Below the pieces are notes generated by a model. The model was not told where the DNA came from, searched no databases, and saw only the letters and a list, made by a program, of their open reading frames with translations. A DNA stretch of 64,000 bases from Clostridia bacterium (GTDB lineage: Bacteria > Bacillota > Clostridia > Oscillospirales > Acutalibacteraceae): the NCBI GenBank assembly GCA_017416765.1, contig JAFQBE010000014.1:62001-126000 (forward strand). The letters are read 5' to 3'. A program made the translations under genes and the position numbers. Positions 40,181-48,597 of the stretch are shown here, piece after piece; position 1 is the stretch's first letter; each line of letters starts with the position of its first letter.

Positions 40181-41992
40181 ATGTATCGTTCCCACGTTCT
40201 TGTCTGCGGCGGTACGGGCTGTACTTCATCTCACAGCACTGAGATAATCGAAAAGCTCGAAAGCGAAATCGCAGCAAAGGGACTCCAGGACGAAATCAAA
40301 GTTATCAAAACAGGTTGTTTTGGTCTTTGTGCACTCGGTCCCATCATGATAGTTTATCCCGAGGGCTGCTTCTACAGCGAAGTTACTGTAGACGATGTCC
40401 CTGAAATCGTAGAAGAACACCTTCTCAAGGGTCGTATGGTTACCCGTCTTCTTTACGATGAAACCGTACAGGAGGATTCCATCAAGTCCCTTGAACAGAC
40501 AAAGTTCTACGCAAAGCAGAAGAGAATAGCTCTTCGCAACTGCGGTGTTATCGACCCCGAAAACATTGATGAATATATCGCACACGACGGTTATCAGGCT
40601 CTTGAAAAGTGCCTCAACCAGCTCACACCCGACGAGGTTATCGGCATCGTTAAGGATTCCGGTCTTCGCGGCAGAGGCGGCGGCGGTTTCCCGACCGGTC
40701 TCAAGTGGAGCTTTGCAGCAAAGAACGCTGCAGACCAGAAGTATGTAGTATGTAACGCCGACGAAGGTGACCCCGGTGCATTCATGGACCGTTCAATCCT
40801 TGAAGGCGACCCGCACTGCATTATCGAAGCTATGGCTATCTGTGGCTACGCTATCGGCGCAAGCGAAGGCTATGTTTATGTCCGCGCAGAGTACCCGATT
40901 GCTGTTAAGCGCCTTCAGATTGCTATTGACCAGGCTAAGGAATACGGTCTCCTCGGCGAAAACATCTTCGAGTCAGGCTTCAATTTCGACCTTCATATCC
41001 GCCTTGGTGCAGGTGCATTCGTCTGCGGTGAAGAAACCGCTCTTATGACCTCAATCGAAGGTAACCGCGGTGAGCCGCGTCCCCGTCCGCCCTTCCCGGC
41101 AGTCAAGGGTCTGTTCGGCAAGCCCACAAACAACAACAACGTAGAAACCTACGCTAACATTCCGCAGATTATCCTTAACGGCGCAGAATGGTTCTCCGCT
41201 ATGGGTACAGAGAAGTCTACCGGTACAAAGGTATTCGCACTCGGCGGCAAGATCAAGAACACAGGTCTTGTTGAAGTTCCCATGGGTACAACACTCCGCG
41301 AAGTTATTGAAGATATCGGCGGCGGTATCCCCAACGGCAAGAAGTTCAAGGCAGCTCAGACAGGTGGTCCCTCCGGCGGTTGTATCCCCGCAGACCTTAT
41401 GGACACAGCTATCGACTTTGACAACCTTACAGCTATCGGCTGTATGATGGGTTCAGGCGGTCTTATCGTTATGGACGAAGACAACTGTATGGTCGATATT
41501 GCTAAGTTCTTCCTTGAGTTCACAGTTGATGAATCCTGCGGTAAGTGTTCACCCTGCCGTATCGGTACAAAGAGAATGATGGAAATGCTTGAAAAGATTA
41601 CAGAGGGTAAGGCTACTCTCGAAGACCTTGACAAGCTTGAACAGCTTGCTCTTTATATCAAGCAGAACTCACTGTGCGGTCTTGGTCAGACTGCTCCCAA
41701 CCCTGTTCTTGCAACACTCAAGTTCTTCAGACACGAGTATGAAGCACACGTTGTTGATAAGAAGTGTCCCGCAGGTGTATGTAAGGGTCTTGTTCAGTAT
41801 TATATCGACGCTGAGAAGTGTATCGGCTGCGGTATGTGCGCAAGAGCTTGTCCTGCAGGCGCAATCAACAGAACAGATTATATCGCACCCGGTCATAAGC
41901 TTGCTTCCTTTGCAATCGACCATGCAAAGTGCGTCAAGTGCGGCGCTTGTATGGATTCCTGCAAGAAGATTCAGGCTATCTATAAGAAATAA
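40181..41992 (+). CDS. NuoF/HydB-like NADH-binding flavoprotein subunit
   Basis: 603 residues. The N-terminal thioredoxin-like 2Fe-2S domain has CGGTGCTSSHS and KTGCFGLCALGPIMIVYP. Then the NuoF core: VKDSGLRGRGGGGFPTGLKWSF (NADH/FMN site), CNADEGDPGAFMDRSILEGDPH, GAFVCGEETALMTSIEGNRGEPRPRPPFPA and the 4Fe-4S motif ESCGKCSPCRIGTKRM. The C terminus carries two extra 4Fe-4S motifs, CIGCGMCARACP and CVKCGACMDSC, as in HydB/HndC. This is the NAD(H)-binding, presumably bifurcating, flavin subunit. AAGGAGGAAAC precedes the ATG. Confidence 0.96.
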   Translation: MYRSHVLVCGGTGCTSSHSTEIIEKLESEIAAKGLQDEIKVIKTGCFGLCALGPIMIVYPEGCFYSEVTVDDVPEIVEEHLLKGRMVTRLLYDETVQEDSIKSLEQTKFYAKQKRIALRNCGVIDPENIDEYIAHDGYQALEKCLNQLTPDEVIGIVKDSGLRGRGGGGFPTGLKWSFAAKNAADQKYVVCNADEGDPGAFMDRSILEGDPHCIIEAMAICGYAIGASEGYVYVRAEYPIAVKRLQIAIDQAKEYGLLGENIFESGFNFDLHIRLGAGAFVCGEETALMTSIEGNRGEPRPRPPFPAVKGLFGKPTNNNNVETYANIPQIILNGAEWFSAMGTEKSTGTKVFALGGKIKNTGLVEVPMGTTLREVIEDIGGGIPNGKKFKAAQTGGPSGGCIPADLMDTAIDFDNLTAIGCMMGSGGLIVMDEDNCMVDIAKFFLEFTVDESCGKCSPCRIGTKRMMEMLEKITEGKATLEDLDKLEQLALYIKQNSLCGLGQTAPNPVLATLKFFRHEYEAHVVDKKCPAGVCKGLVQYYIDAEKCIGCGMCARACPAGAINRTDYIAPGHKLASFAIDHAKCVKCGACMDSCKKIQAIYKK

Positions 41993-42012
41993 CGAAAGGA
42001 GTGTGCCACACA

Positions 42013-43752
42013 ATGGAAATGGTAAATATCAAAATCAACGGCATGCCCTTGAGTGTGCCTAACGGTATAACAATCCTTGAAGCTGCACGTTATGCAGGCA
42101 TTGAAATTCCCACTCTCTGCTATCTCAAGGATATCAACGAAATCGGTGCTTGCCGTATCTGTATGGTAGAAGTTAAGGGCGCAAGAAGCCTTGTTACAGC
42201 TTGCGTATACCCCGTAAATGAGGGTATGGAAGTTTTCACCAACACAGAAAAGGTAAGACAGTCCCGCAAGATGACTCTTGAACTCATCCTCTCCACACAC
42301 AGAAAGGAATGCCTTTCCTGTATCCGTTCCGGTAACTGCGAGCTTCAGAAGCTCTGTAAGGAATTCGGTGTAGACGATGAACACGCTTTTGACGGCGAAA
42401 TGCCCGAGTTTGAGTTTGACGATTCAGCTGCCCACATGGTAAGAGATAACAGCAAGTGTATCCTTTGCCGCCGCTGCGTTGCTGCATGTAACCAGCAGAA
42501 GGTAAGCGTTATCGGCGCAAACGCACGCGGTTTCGATACTCACATCAGCTCCGCATTCGATAAGGACCTTGCTGATGTTTCCTGTATCTCCTGCGGTCAG
42601 TGTATTGTTAACTGCCCCACAGGCGCTATCTACGAAAAGGACGACACAAAGGCTGTTTTCGCAGCTATCAACGACCCCGAAAAGTTCGTTGTTGTCAACA
42701 CAGCTCCCTCAATCCGCGTTACACTCGGCGAAGCTTTTGGCATGAGCATCGGTGAAAACGTACAGGGTAAGATGGTTGCTGCCCTTCGCAGACTCGGCTT
42801 TGATAAGGTATTCGATACCGACTTTGCAGCTGACCTTACAATCATGGAAGAAGCATACGAGCTTCTTGACAGAATCAAGAACGGCGGCACTCTTCCGATG
42901 ATTACTTCCTGCTCACCTGGCTGGATTAAGTACTGCGAGCACTACTATCCCGAACACCTCAAGCACCTTTCAACCTGCAAGTCTCCGCAGCAGATGTTCG
43001 GCGCAATCACAAAGACATGGTATGCTCAGAAAATGGGCATTGACCCCAAGGATATCGTTGTTGTAGGCATTATGCCCTGTACAGCAAAGAAGTTTGAAAC
43101 AAAGCGTGACAATCAGGACGCTTCCGGCTACCCGGATGTTGACTATGCACTCACAACCCGTGAGCTTGCCCGTATGATTGAAACAGCAGGTATCTACTTC
43201 AATCACCTTCCGGACGAAGAGTTCGATAATCCCCTTGGCGAAGGTACAGGCGCAGCCGTTATCTTCGGCGCAACAGGCGGCGTTATGGAAGCAGCTCTGC
43301 GTACAGCAGTTGAAGTTCTTACAGGCGAAGAGCTTAAAGAACTTGACTTCACAGAAGTCCGCGGTCAGGGTATCAAGGAAGCAAGCTACAATGTTGCAGG
43401 TCTTGATGTCAAGGTTGCAGTTGCCAGCGGCGCTGCAGCAGCACACGAAATCATGGAAAAGGTCAAGAACGGCACAGCTGATTATCAGTTCATCGAAATC
43501 ATGGGCTGTCCCGGCGGCTGCGTAAACGGCGGCGGTCAGCCGATTCAGCACGCTGTTGTTCACAACTTCGTTGACCTCAAGGGCAGACGCGCAGCAGCTC
43601 TTTACGAAGCTGACAAGAACCTTCCCAAGAGAAAGTCACACGAAAGCGAAGCAGTCAAGACTATTTATGCAGAATTCCTCGGCGAACCCAACAGCCATAA
43701 GGCTCACGAAGTTCTCCACACAAGCTATGTAAAGAGACCGAAGTATAAATAA
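42013..43752 (+). CDS. [FeFe] hydrogenase catalytic subunit, group A (HydA/HndD-like)
   Basis: About 579 residues; ATG 42013 follows AAAGGAGTG. The order is: N-terminal 2Fe-2S (CYLKDINEIGACRICMVEV), His-Cys3 4Fe-4S motif (HRKECLSCIRSGNCELQ), two ferredoxin clusters (CILCRRCVAACN; CISCGQCIVNCP) and the H-cluster domain with all three signatures: TSCSPGW (298-304), MPCTAKKFE (from 354) and EIMGCPGGCVNGGGQP (from 495). A small C-terminal HydB-type (SSU) domain follows, ending FLGEPNSHKAHEVLHTSY. It makes or oxidises H2 in a complex with the flavin and 2Fe-2S subunits encoded upstream. No maturases (hydE, F, G) are in this window. Confidence 0.97.
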   Translation: MEMVNIKINGMPLSVPNGITILEAARYAGIEIPTLCYLKDINEIGACRICMVEVKGARSLVTACVYPVNEGMEVFTNTEKVRQSRKMTLELILSTHRKECLSCIRSGNCELQKLCKEFGVDDEHAFDGEMPEFEFDDSAAHMVRDNSKCILCRRCVAACNQQKVSVIGANARGFDTHISSAFDKDLADVSCISCGQCIVNCPTGAIYEKDDTKAVFAAINDPEKFVVVNTAPSIRVTLGEAFGMSIGENVQGKMVAALRRLGFDKVFDTDFAADLTIMEEAYELLDRIKNGGTLPMITSCSPGWIKYCEHYYPEHLKHLSTCKSPQQMFGAITKTWYAQKMGIDPKDIVVVGIMPCTAKKFETKRDNQDASGYPDVDYALTTRELARMIETAGIYFNHLPDEEFDNPLGEGTGAAVIFGATGGVMEAALRTAVEVLTGEELKELDFTEVRGQGIKEASYNVAGLDVKVAVASGAAAAHEIMEKVKNGTADYQFIEIMGCPGGCVNGGGQPIQHAVVHNFVDLKGRRAAALYEADKNLPKRKSHESEAVKTIYAEFLGEPNSHKAHEVLHTSYVKRPKYK

Positions 43753-43763
43753 GATATAAAATT

Positions 43764-43800
43764 AAAAGCTCCGTACGGTATGACCGTGCGGAGCTTTCGC
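43764..43800 (+). terminator. Terminator of the hydrogenase operon
   Basis: Stem AAAGCTCCGTACGG / CCGTGCGGAGCTTT (one G-T pair) with a 5-base loop. The T-tail is short. Confidence 0.75.
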
Positions 43801-43832
43801 GTTTGGTAGGGGCGATTCACGAATCGCCCGTT

Positions 43833-44014
43833 AAATGACAGTTTATCGAGCCAATTAGGAATTAAGAATTCGGAATTAGGAATTAAAGGGTGGGCTTCGC
43901 CCACACCTAATTATATACTTATATTTTCGGGTGCGGGTGTCCCGCCATCAATTCCTAATTCATAATTCCTAATTCATAATTTTTATCTGTCATCAGACAG
44001 ATAAACTGTAATTT
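43833..44014. mobile_element. MITE-like palindromic element, copy B
   Basis: 182 bp with 15-bp terminal inverted repeats AAATGACAGTTTATC / GATAAACTGTAATTT (one mismatch). Inside are several copies of ATTAGGAATTAAG and its inverse (AATTCCTAATTCATAATT), and hairpins GTGGGCTTCGCCCAC and GGTGCGGGTGTCCCGCC. It is the same plan as 27224-27399. It is non-coding. Confidence 0.75.
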
Positions 44015-44060
44015 GTATAACATACATAAAATAATGTTATAGTAAAATTATAAATTTTAC

Positions 44061-44089
44061 TTGATAATTTTTACCTTTTTATATATAAT
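44061..44089 (+). promoter_or_regulatory. Promoter of the scaffold / GGGtGRT operon
   Basis: TTGATA (44061-44066), 17-base spacer, perfect TATAAT (44084-44089). It is 40 bases before the ATG at 44130. Confidence 0.75.
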
Positions 44090-44129
44090 ATATCGTGAGA
44101 TTAAATGGGCTCAGAAAGGAGATATAAAA

Positions 44130-44822
44130 ATGAACTATTCACATGAAGTGGAAAAAATGTGTATCGTGGCTAAAGGCCCGCATCACGGTCCGGCTCCCAT
44201 CCCCGAAGAAGGCAAATGGGTAAAGGCATACGAAATTAAGGACATTTCCGGTTTCTCACACGGTGTTGGCTGGTGTGCTCCGCAGCAGGGTACCTGCAAA
44301 ATTTCTCTTAACATTAAGGAAGGCATCGTTGAGGAAGCTCTTGTTGAGACTATCGGCTGCTCCGGTATGACTCACTCCGCAGCTATGGCTGCTGAAATCC
44401 TTCCCGGCAAAACTCTTCTTGAGTGCCTTAACACAGACCTTGTCTGTGACGCTATCAACGTTGCAATGCGCGAAATCTTCCTTCAGCTTGTATACGGCAG
44501 AACACAGTCCGCATTCTCTGAAGATGGTCTTACAATCGGCGCAGGTCTTGAAGACCTCGGTAAGGGCCTTCGTTCACAGGTCGGTACAATGTTCTCCACA
44601 AAGGCTAAGGGCGTTCGTTACCTCGAAATGGCAGAAGGCTATGTTACACGCATGGCTCTTGACGAAAACGATCAGGTTATCGGCTACGAGTTTGTAAAGC
44701 TCGGCAAGATGCTTGAGGATATCCGTCACGGTGTTGCTCCCGATGAAGCATACAAGAACAACATGGGCAGCTACGGCAGATTTGCAGACGCTGCTAAATA
44801 TATCGACCCGAGAGAAGAATAA
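44130..44822 (+). CDS. IscU/NifU-like iron-sulfur scaffold protein
   Basis: About 230 residues; the start at 44130 has AAAGGAGATAT upstream. The middle resembles the U-type scaffold fold: GVGWCAPQQGTCKI (Cys49, Cys56), VETIGCSGMTHSAAMAAEILPGKTLLECL (Cys77, Cys99) and VCDAINVAMREI (Cys106), comparable with IscU's GC-x-A-x-x-x-S-x-x-x-x...LxGK...E order. It differs from IscU in its long N- and C-terminal parts. It is one half of a conserved pair with the GGGtGRT protein, found next to it in many Clostridia and Bacteroidota. The proposed job is assembly of an Fe-S cluster, possibly for a specific client; that is inference. Confidence 0.85.
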   Translation: MNYSHEVEKMCIVAKGPHHGPAPIPEEGKWVKAYEIKDISGFSHGVGWCAPQQGTCKISLNIKEGIVEEALVETIGCSGMTHSAAMAAEILPGKTLLECLNTDLVCDAINVAMREIFLQLVYGRTQSAFSEDGLTIGAGLEDLGKGLRSQVGTMFSTKAKGVRYLEMAEGYVTRMALDENDQVIGYEFVKLGKMLEDIRHGVAPDEAYKNNMGSYGRFADAAKYIDPREE

Positions 44823-44839
44823 GAAGGAGGTAGAATACA

Positions 44840-45841
44840 ATGGCTGTTACATTTGAAGGTAAAGAAAGAAGAATGGAAAAAATCGAGGCTTGCCTTGCTA
44901 AGTACGGCATCGAAAGCCTTGAAGCTGCCAGAGACCTCTGCCTTTCCAAGGGCATCGATGTTGAAGCAATCGTTAAGGGCACACAGCCCATCGCTTTCGA
45001 CAACGCTGTCTGGGCATACACTCTCGGCGTAGCTATCGCCCTTGCACAGGGTATCTCAAACGCTGCAGAAGCTTCCGCTGCTATCGGTATCGGTCTTCAG
45101 GCTTTCTGCATTCCCGGTTCCGTTGCTGAAAACCGTAAGGTTGGTCTTGGTCACGGTAACCTCGGCGCAATGCTCCTCAAGGACGAAACAAAGTGCTTCG
45201 CATTCCTTGCAGGTCACGAATCCTTCGCAGCTGCTGAAGGCGCTATCAAAATCGCTCTTACAGCTAACAAGGTTCGTACAGAGCCTCTCCGCGTTATCCT
45301 TAACGGTCTCGGTAAGGACGCTGCTATGATTATCTCCCGTATCAACGGCTTCACATATGTTGAAACCGAATACGATTTCTACAAGGACGAGCTCAAGGTT
45401 GTCAATACAACACCTTACTCAACAGGTGACCGCGCTCTTGTCCGTTGCTTCGGTGCAAACGATGTTCTCGAAGGCGTTGCAGTTATGAAGCACGAAGGCG
45501 TTGATGTTTCCATCACAGGTAACTCAACCAACCCCACACGTTTCCAGCACCTTGTTGCAGGTACCTACAAGAAGTGGGCACTTGAAAACGGCAAGGAATA
45601 CTTCTCCGTTGCTTCCGGCGGCGGCACAGGCAGAACTCTCCATCCCGATAACGTTGCTGCAGGTCCTGCTTCCTACGGCCTTACAGACTCCATGGGCAGA
45701 ATGCACGGTGACGCTCAGTTTGCAGGTTCTTCCTCTGTTCCTGCTCACGTTGAAATGATGGGTCTCATCGGTATGGGTAACAATCCCATGGTCGGTGCTA
45801 CCGTTGCTTGCGCTGTTGCAGTTGCAGAAAGCTACAAATAA
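44840..45841 (+). CDS. GGGtGRT family protein (function unknown)
   Basis: A 333-residue protein carrying the family's namesake motif GGGTGRT at residues 260-266 (SVASGGGTGRTLHPDN). Other marked features are GHGNLGAMLLKDETKCFAFLAGHESFAAAEGA (~104-134) and SSSVPAHVEMMGLIGMGNNPMVGATVACAVAV at the C terminus. It has several Gly-rich turns, no signal peptide and no membrane helix. AAGGAGGTAG precedes the ATG, 17 bases after the scaffold gene. The pair is highly conserved in gut anaerobes but no reaction is assigned. A metal- or nucleotide-binding role is suggested by the Gly-rich motif only. The codon usage looks like that of strongly expressed genes, as in the hydrogenase operon. Confidence 0.93.
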   Translation: MAVTFEGKERRMEKIEACLAKYGIESLEAARDLCLSKGIDVEAIVKGTQPIAFDNAVWAYTLGVAIALAQGISNAAEASAAIGIGLQAFCIPGSVAENRKVGLGHGNLGAMLLKDETKCFAFLAGHESFAAAEGAIKIALTANKVRTEPLRVILNGLGKDAAMIISRINGFTYVETEYDFYKDELKVVNTTPYSTGDRALVRCFGANDVLEGVAVMKHEGVDVSITGNSTNPTRFQHLVAGTYKKWALENGKEYFSVASGGGTGRTLHPDNVAAGPASYGLTDSMGRMHGDAQFAGSSSVPAHVEMMGLIGMGNNPMVGATVACAVAVAESYK

Positions 45842-45866
45842 TTAAACGATAATTTTTTCAGGCTCA

Positions 45867-45892
45867 TTGGGCGGCTTTAAAACCGTCCAATG
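45867..45892 (+). terminator. Hairpin after the GGGtGRT gene
   Basis: ATTGGGCGG-CTTTAAAA-CCGTCCAAT, a 9-bp stem with one G-T pair; weak T-tail. Possible terminator. Confidence 0.5.
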
Positions 45893-45948
45893 TGTTTGTA
45901 TTAATTGCACTGATTGATTCGGTGATTATTTAAATAGGAGAAATAACA

Positions 45949-47175
45949 ATGAAAAATATTGCTAAAAGAGTTCTTGCTGCAGTAATGGCTCTTGTAATGG
46001 TTTTTGCTTTTTCAGCTGTAGCTTTTGCTGACGGCGATTATTCAACTCCGTCTGACAAAAAGCTCAAGTTTAAGGAAGACGGCAGCTTCCGCATCCTTCA
46101 GTTTGCTGACACACAGGACGATATGTTCGCTTCCCCCGGCATGCTCCACATGATTAAAACAGCCCTTGAAAAGTACAAGCCCGACCTTGTAGTTTTCACA
46201 GGTGACAACACAGCAACTGTTGATACAAAAATTGATTGCAAGTATGCCCTTGAAAGCATTCTTTCAATCGTAAACGATGCTAAGATTCCGTTTACACTTG
46301 TATTCGGCAACCACGATGCTGAAAATGTTCCAAAGGAATACCACATGAGCTGCTGGCGCAGCTACGAATACTGCCTTGCTTACGATGCTGATCCCGCTAT
46401 CTACGGCATGGGCACACACAACCTTCCTGTTTATGCTTCAAAGGGCAACAAGGTTGCGTACAATATCTGGATGTTCGATTCCAATATGTATGATGATGTA
46501 AACGGCGGCTACGATTACATACATGAAGATCAGCTTAACTGGTATGCAGATGCATCCAATGCGCTCAAGGCAGCAAACGGCGGCGAACCCGTTCCGTCAA
46601 TTGCTTTCCAGCACATCGTTCCATACGAAATATACGATTATGTTATTGAAACTCCCACACTTGACCCCAACGGCTTTACATCAAGCAACGGCAAGCACTA
46701 TGCACTTGACCCCGCTTATGCACAAGCAGGTTCAATTTTAAGAGAATATCCCTGTCCGTCTTCTTTCCACGGAAATCAGATGAGTGTTCTTCAGCAGCAG
46801 GGCGATGTTAACGCTGTATTCGTAGGTCATGACCATGTTAACGATTACATTGTTCACACAAAGCTCAACGCCGCTGACGGCAACAGCATTGACATTGTCA
46901 ACACACCCGGTGCTTCCTTCCAGTCCTACGGTAACAATGAAATGCGTGGCTGCCGCGTTATTGATATCAACGAAAATGATCCCTGGAATTACGAAACATT
47001 CAGCCCCACATTCTTTGAGATTTGCGGCGGTCAGAAGGATATGCACATTCTTGCTTATGTTTCCGATAACATTGCATGGTACTATGTTTCCCTTGTTATC
47101 AAACTTATTCCTTTCGTTGGCGAAAGACTTCAGGGTATTTTCCTTAACCTTGTTTACGACATTGCAACAAAATAA
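45949..47175 (+). CDS. Secreted metallophosphoesterase
   Basis: A 408-residue exported calcineurin-like phosphoesterase with signal peptide MKNIAKRVLAAVMALVMVFAF...AFA. Metal motifs: FADTQDD, FTGDNTATVD, VFGNHDAE, IAFQHI and GHDHVNDY. It is related in order to domain 1 of the double enzyme at 6913 but shorter. A C-terminal hydrophobic tail follows (WYYVSLVIKLIPFVGERLQGIFLNLVY), which may anchor it. It leads an operon with a PAP2 phosphatase (25-base gap) and pduL. Likely a purple-acid-phosphatase-like phosphohydrolase. Confidence 0.88.
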   Translation: MKNIAKRVLAAVMALVMVFAFSAVAFADGDYSTPSDKKLKFKEDGSFRILQFADTQDDMFASPGMLHMIKTALEKYKPDLVVFTGDNTATVDTKIDCKYALESILSIVNDAKIPFTLVFGNHDAENVPKEYHMSCWRSYEYCLAYDADPAIYGMGTHNLPVYASKGNKVAYNIWMFDSNMYDDVNGGYDYIHEDQLNWYADASNALKAANGGEPVPSIAFQHIVPYEIYDYVIETPTLDPNGFTSSNGKHYALDPAYAQAGSILREYPCPSSFHGNQMSVLQQQGDVNAVFVGHDHVNDYIVHTKLNAADGNSIDIVNTPGASFQSYGNNEMRGCRVIDINENDPWNYETFSPTFFEICGGQKDMHILAYVSDNIAWYYVSLVIKLIPFVGERLQGIFLNLVYDIATK

Positions 47176-47199
47176 TTTAGAAAGAGCGGTGAAAAACAC

Positions 47200-47901
47200 A
47201 TGTTAGAAGCTATTTATAACTTTGACTTATCTGTTTTTAACGCAGTTTTCTCTCTCCACAATTCCGTGCTTAACACAATTATGACCTGTATTACTCACCT
47301 TGGTGAAGCAGGCATACTCTGGATTGTTATTGCAGTTGTACTTCTTCTTTTCAAAAAGACAAGAAAAATAGGTCTGACTCTCGGCTTCGCTCTTATCGTT
47401 ATGGAGCTTCTCAATAACGAAGTTCTCAAGCCCCTTATTGAAAGACCCAGACCGTTCTACATTTTCAACCTTGACAATATCATGGCTGACAAAGCTGTTT
47501 TCGTTGAAGCAGGTAAGGAAGCAAGATTTGACAAGATGGTTGAAAAAATTACAGAGCTTATCGGCAAGTATCCCGAGCTTGCAGCAAAGTGGGCTTCCGA
47601 GTATCAGTTCCCCGGCATTATTGACAAGCTTCAGAGCTGGTCTTTCCCGTCCGGTCATACCTCATCTGCTTTTGCTTCCGCAGCAGCTATTTATTCCGGC
47701 AACAAAAAGTGGGGCATTGCTGCTTTCGCCTTTGCCGCACTTATGGGATTTACCCGTATTTATCTCGGCGTTCACTTCTTCACAGATGTACTTGCAGGTG
47801 CAGTTGTAGGTATTGTTTACGGTGTTATCGGCTATTTCATTGCAAAGGGTATTGTCAAGCTCCTCAAGAAAAATTCCAAAACATCAAAGCTGTTTGAATA
47901 A
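47200..47901 (+). CDS. PAP2-family membrane phosphatase
   Basis: A 233-residue membrane protein with about five helices and all three phosphatase signatures: KPLIERPRP (77-85), FPSGHTSSAF (149-158, catalytic His153) and TRIYLGVHFFTDVLAG (Arg, His, Asp). Such enzymes dephosphorylate phosphatidate, undecaprenyl pyrophosphate or related lipid phosphates at the membrane. An extra soluble loop of ~50 residues lies between signatures 1 and 2. It is co-transcribed with the upstream phosphoesterase and the downstream pduL. Substrate not resolved. Confidence 0.9.
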   Translation: MLEAIYNFDLSVFNAVFSLHNSVLNTIMTCITHLGEAGILWIVIAVVLLLFKKTRKIGLTLGFALIVMELLNNEVLKPLIERPRPFYIFNLDNIMADKAVFVEAGKEARFDKMVEKITELIGKYPELAAKWASEYQFPGIIDKLQSWSFPSGHTSSAFASAAAIYSGNKKWGIAAFAFAALMGFTRIYLGVHFFTDVLAGAVVGIVYGVIGYFIAKGIVKLLKKNSKTSKLFE

Positions 47902-47923
47902 TAATTGAAAGGATTTTTGAATT

Positions 47924-48502
47924 ATGAATAAGCCTGTTCTTATGGAAACTTCCGCTCGTCATGTTCATGTTTCCCGTGAGCATCTAGACATCCTTTTTGG
48001 TGAGGGCTATCAGCTCAACTACAAAAAGGAACTTTCACAGCCCGGTCAGTACGCTTGCGAAGAACGCGTTGCTGTTGTAGGCTCAAAGGGCAGCTTCCCC
48101 GCTGTTTCTATCCTTGGTCCGGAAAGACCCGCAACTCAGGTTGAGCTTTCCGCTACAGATGCGCGTTCAATCGGCGTTGTTGCTCCCGTTCGCGAAAGCG
48201 GCGATATCGCAGGCAGCGGCGCATGTAAGCTCGTAGGTCCCAAGGGCGAAGTTGAGCTTACAGAAGGCGTTATCGCTGCAAAGCGCCATATCCATGCTAC
48301 TCCCGAAGATGGTGAGAAGTACGGCATGAAGGATAAGGACATCGTTTCCGTTAAAATCGAATCCGACGGCAGAAGCCTTGTATTCGGCGATGTTGTTGTA
48401 CGCCTTAACCCTGCATACCGCCTTGCAATGCACATTGATACTGACGAATCAAATGCTGCATTCTGCACACCCGGCATGATGGGCGAAATCATCACAGACT
48501 GA
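47924..48502 (+). CDS. pduL: Phosphate propanoyltransferase-type phosphotransacylase
   Basis: 192 residues. PduL exchanges acyl-CoA and acyl-phosphate, and in fermenters can replace Pta for acetyl-P production. Metal-binding histidine motifs are SARHVHVSREHLD (N-terminal) and AAKRHIHATPEDGEKYG (C-terminal), with the pseudo-repeat GPERPATQVELSATDARSIG in between; the end GLR-type text is RLNPAYRLAMHIDTDE. There is no encapsulation peptide and no microcompartment shell genes are seen, so it is likely cytosolic. It is the last gene of the phosphoesterase operon, before a terminator. Confidence 0.94.
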   Translation: MNKPVLMETSARHVHVSREHLDILFGEGYQLNYKKELSQPGQYACEERVAVVGSKGSFPAVSILGPERPATQVELSATDARSIGVVAPVRESGDIAGSGACKLVGPKGEVELTEGVIAAKRHIHATPEDGEKYGMKDKDIVSVKIESDGRSLVFGDVVVRLNPAYRLAMHIDTDESNAAFCTPGMMGEIITD

Positions 48503-48515
48503 TTTAGTTTCTTTA

Positions 48516-48551
48516 AAAGCAACTGCCTTTAATGGTGGTTGCTTTTTTTAT
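48516..48551 (+). terminator. Terminator after pduL
   Basis: AAAAGCAACTGCC with GGTGGTTGCTTTT forms a 13-bp stem with two wobble pairs, followed by T7. Confidence 0.85.
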
Positions 48552-48597
48552 ATTCTTGGCATATAATCAATTTATATTATATGTGAGGTTTTGAATT

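Larger units (their letters stand above)
43753..44129. other. 377-base gene-free region after the hydrogenase operon
   Basis: It holds the operon's terminator (43764-43800), a short palindrome GGGCGATTCACGAATCGCCC (43810-43829), MITE-like copy B (43833-44014) and the promoter of the next operon (44061-44089). No reading frame is plausible. Confidence 0.8.

Noticed and set aside
38725-43752. Respiratory complex I fragment.
   Set aside because: The H-cluster motifs TSCSPGW, MPCTAKKFE and EIMGCPGGC are complete in the last gene, so this is a soluble [FeFe] hydrogenase; no membrane subunits are seen.
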